This document shows positions 62,588 to 64,000 of a stretch of 64,000 nt of DNA, one piece after another. Position numbers and translations under genes: made by a program. The notes beneath the pieces were generated by a model. It was not told where the DNA came from, ran no database searches, and saw only the letters and a program-made list of their open reading frames with translations. The stretch spans positions 1 to 64,000 of the forward strand of contig CAXMOP010000060.1 of NCBI GenBank assembly GCA_964195155.1, read 5' to 3'. Source of the stretch: JACZST01 sp964195155 (GTDB lineage: Bacteria; Actinomycetota; Acidimicrobiia; Spongiisociales; UBA5794). The first letter of the stretch is position 1. The number at the start of each line of letters is the position of its first letter.

Positions 62588-62633
62588 TTCTTGCGTAGCG
62601 TGGTCAGGTATACCGGACCACGCTACGCAAGAA
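62588..62633. terminator. Bidirectional terminator hairpin
   Basis: 18-bp perfect inverted repeat (62588-62605 with 62616-62633), core TTGCGTAGCGTGGTC, around a 10-base loop that is itself nearly palindromic (GGTATACC). It lies between convergent genes, 4 bp after the metallopeptidase stop and 8 bp before the MFS gene end. Confidence 0.8.
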
Positions 62634-62641
62634 GGGTTGGG

Positions 62642-64000
62642 CTAGACGGCGACCTGCTCGGAGGCTTGCTCGTTGTCCGATCCGCCGAACACCTCCTCTG
62701 CCGATGCCTGGGTCGCCCGCATGCGCCTTGGGATCAAGGTGAACGCAATGACGACGGCGGTCACCAGCACGGCTGCGGAGATCCGGAAACCGGACACCAT
62801 GGCGTCGACAAACGCCTGGTTCGCCGCAGGGATCACCACCGCGGCAATACTTTCCGGCAGCTCGGCCGAGATCGCCGAGGCAACCCCGACCCCCTCGCCC
62901 ACCAGCTCGACGACCTCATCGGGAACGACCCCGATCAGCGCATCGTCGACGTTGGACCGGTACAAACTCGACACAATCGATCCGATGGTGGCGATGCCGA
63001 GGGCACCGCCGAGCTCCCGACTCACATCGTTGACCGCAGAGCCGACGCCGGCGTCGGCCTCAGGGACCGCCGCCATCACCGTGTCGGTCAGCGCCGGCAT
63101 GCCGAGCCCCGCCCCGAACCCGAAGATCCCGAGCGGGATGATCACCGCCAGCGTCGAGGAATCCTGCGTGATTCCGGTGAGTAGCAGGACCCCGCCAATC
63201 ATGGCTGCGGCCATGGCCAGCACCAGATACCGCGGGCCGATCCTCTTCACGAGGGCGCCGGAGAGCGGCGCTCCCATCATCATCCCGACCGAGGCCGGGA
63301 TGATCAGCAGACCCGCGGCGAACGCGGTGCGGCCCTGCACGATCTGGAAGTACTGCGTCAGGAAGAAGAAGGTCACCAGCATCCCGAAAATGATCAGGCC
63401 AAGCGAGAGCACGGCTCCGGTGAAGTCCTTCTGCCGGAAGAACTTCAGGGGAAGCATCGGTGCATCGCTTCTGATCTCGACGTAGGCGAAGGCCGAGAGC
63501 AAGAAGGCGGCCAGCGTGAAGAAGAAGACGATCACCGGTGACGTCCAGCCGAACTCCGGACCCTGAATGATCGCGTATACGAGAGCGATCAGCCCGGTGG
63601 TACCAAGCACCGCACCCGGAACATCGAGCCCGAGGTTGCGCTCGTCCTTCGACTCGGGAACGAAGACCATCCCGGCCAGGGCAAGGGCGAGGATCGGAAT
63701 GTGCAGGAAGAACACGGCCGACCAACCCACGTTGTCGACGAGCCAGCCGCCCAGAACCGGCCCGAGGCCGATGCCGAGGGCACCGACGGCGGTCCAGATT
63801 CCAATGGCCTTGGCCCTCTCGCCGCGGGGGAACACGTTGGTGATGATCGACAGCGTCGCCGGAAGCACCAGCGCCGCGCCGAGGCCTTGGACGCCACGGA
63901 AGATCACCAGCTGGGCCGATGAGTCCGCCATCCCCGCCCCGATCGAGCCAAGCGCGAAGATGAGCAACCCAATAATCATCCATCGCTTTCTGCCGTACCG
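62642..64000 (-). CDS. DHA2-family MFS drug/multidrug exporter (N-terminus cut by window edge)
   Basis: At least 452 residues, open to the right edge. The edge codes for RYGRKRWMIIGLLIF, the conserved loop between helices 2 and 3. It then shows IFRGVQGLGAALVLPATLSII and WTAVGALGIGLGPVLGGWLVD (motif C of proton antiporters), with roughly 12 further helices and a soluble tail RRMRATQASAEEVFG. This matches the 14-helix EmrB/QacA group that expels drugs using the proton gradient. Only about the first 50 residues are missing. Confidence 0.9.
   Translation of the reverse strand, partial: RYGRKRWMIIGLLIFALGSIGAGMADSSAQLVIFRGVQGLGAALVLPATLSIITNVFPRGERAKAIGIWTAVGALGIGLGPVLGGWLVDNVGWSAVFFLHIPILALALAGMVFVPESKDERNLGLDVPGAVLGTTGLIALVYAIIQGPEFGWTSPVIVFFFTLAAFLLSAFAYVEIRSDAPMLPLKFFRQKDFTGAVLSLGLIIFGMLVTFFFLTQYFQIVQGRTAFAAGLLIIPASVGMMMGAPLSGALVKRIGPRYLVLAMAAAMIGGVLLLTGITQDSSTLAVIIPLGIFGFGAGLGMPALTDTVMAAVPEADAGVGSAVNDVSRELGGALGIATIGSIVSSLYRSNVDDALIGVVPDEVVELVGEGVGVASAISAELPESIAAVVIPAANQAFVDAMVSGFRISAAVLVTAVVIAFTLIPRRMRATQASAEEVFGGSDNEQASEQVAV

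Noticed and set aside
62585..62641. The inverted repeat at 62588-62633 as an attachment or recombination site.
   Set aside because: Its position between the close ends of convergent genes fits a shared terminator. No integrase or flanking duplication is seen.

Overview
This is a high-GC chromosomal window whose gene content points to an actinobacterium. Supporting signs are the SARP/BTAD regulator, a CysO-type sulfur carrier with a MoeB-like activator, a VapBC pair, GTG starts and near-leaderless promoters. A deep lineage such as the Acidimicrobiia is possible, but I cannot fix the taxon from sequence alone. No rRNA, tRNA, CRISPR array or transposase was recognised.

Layout. At 1-962 (minus) the left edge cuts the first ~320 residues of a contractile-tail sheath protein. 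At 1075-7252 (plus) lie a methyltransferase, a membrane protein, a DUF4262 protein, a RecQ-type helicase with a phosphoribosyltransferase-like tail joined to a DprA-like gene, and a secreted M23-type peptidase. At 7390-12137 are a rhomboid protease, a two-component system, small membrane and redox proteins and a VapBC pair.

From 12161 to about 32300 the window is a dense amino-acid biosynthesis region: leuB-leuA-ilvC-ilvN-ilvB (minus), ilvD (plus), cimA (minus), pheA (plus), argR-argG-argH (plus), leuC-leuD (minus), argC-argB (minus) and argJ-argR (plus). Several units start with short leader peptides rich in the relevant amino acids: Ile before cimA, Val/Leu/Ile before ilvB, Phe before pheA and, less surely, Leu before leuA. 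The ilvB and cimA leaders are followed by terminator-like hairpins, so transcription attenuation is the likely control. The argBC/argJR block is flanked by a direct repeat that contains the 3' end of argB.

At 32425-38528 is a sulfur cluster. A minus-strand arm holds a cysteine-synthase-like/rhodanese fusion, a DUF4395-thioredoxin-like protein and a sulfurtransferase. Divergently, a SAM-I riboswitch precedes a threonine-synthase-like PLP enzyme, a CysO-like carrier and a rhodanese-MoeB protein. The riboswitch suggests that this threonine-synthase-like enzyme makes homocysteine or cysteine from protein thiocarboxylate. At 38594-46783 are serB, an aspartokinase-homoserine dehydrogenase fusion and gltB (minus); gltB appears to have a one-base frameshift in its N-terminal leader.

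The right part (47012-64000) is accessory and regulatory: an alpha/beta hydrolase, repeat-rich DNA, an HTH/nucleotidyltransferase toxin-antitoxin-like pair, a 1271-residue SARP-STAND-TM-BMP fusion receptor, the TrkA/TrkH potassium uptake system, an orphan AbrB protein, a cyclase-STAND-TPR regulator, a degraded cyclase remnant, secreted or anchored proteins including a HExxH peptidase, and an MFS exporter cut by the right edge.
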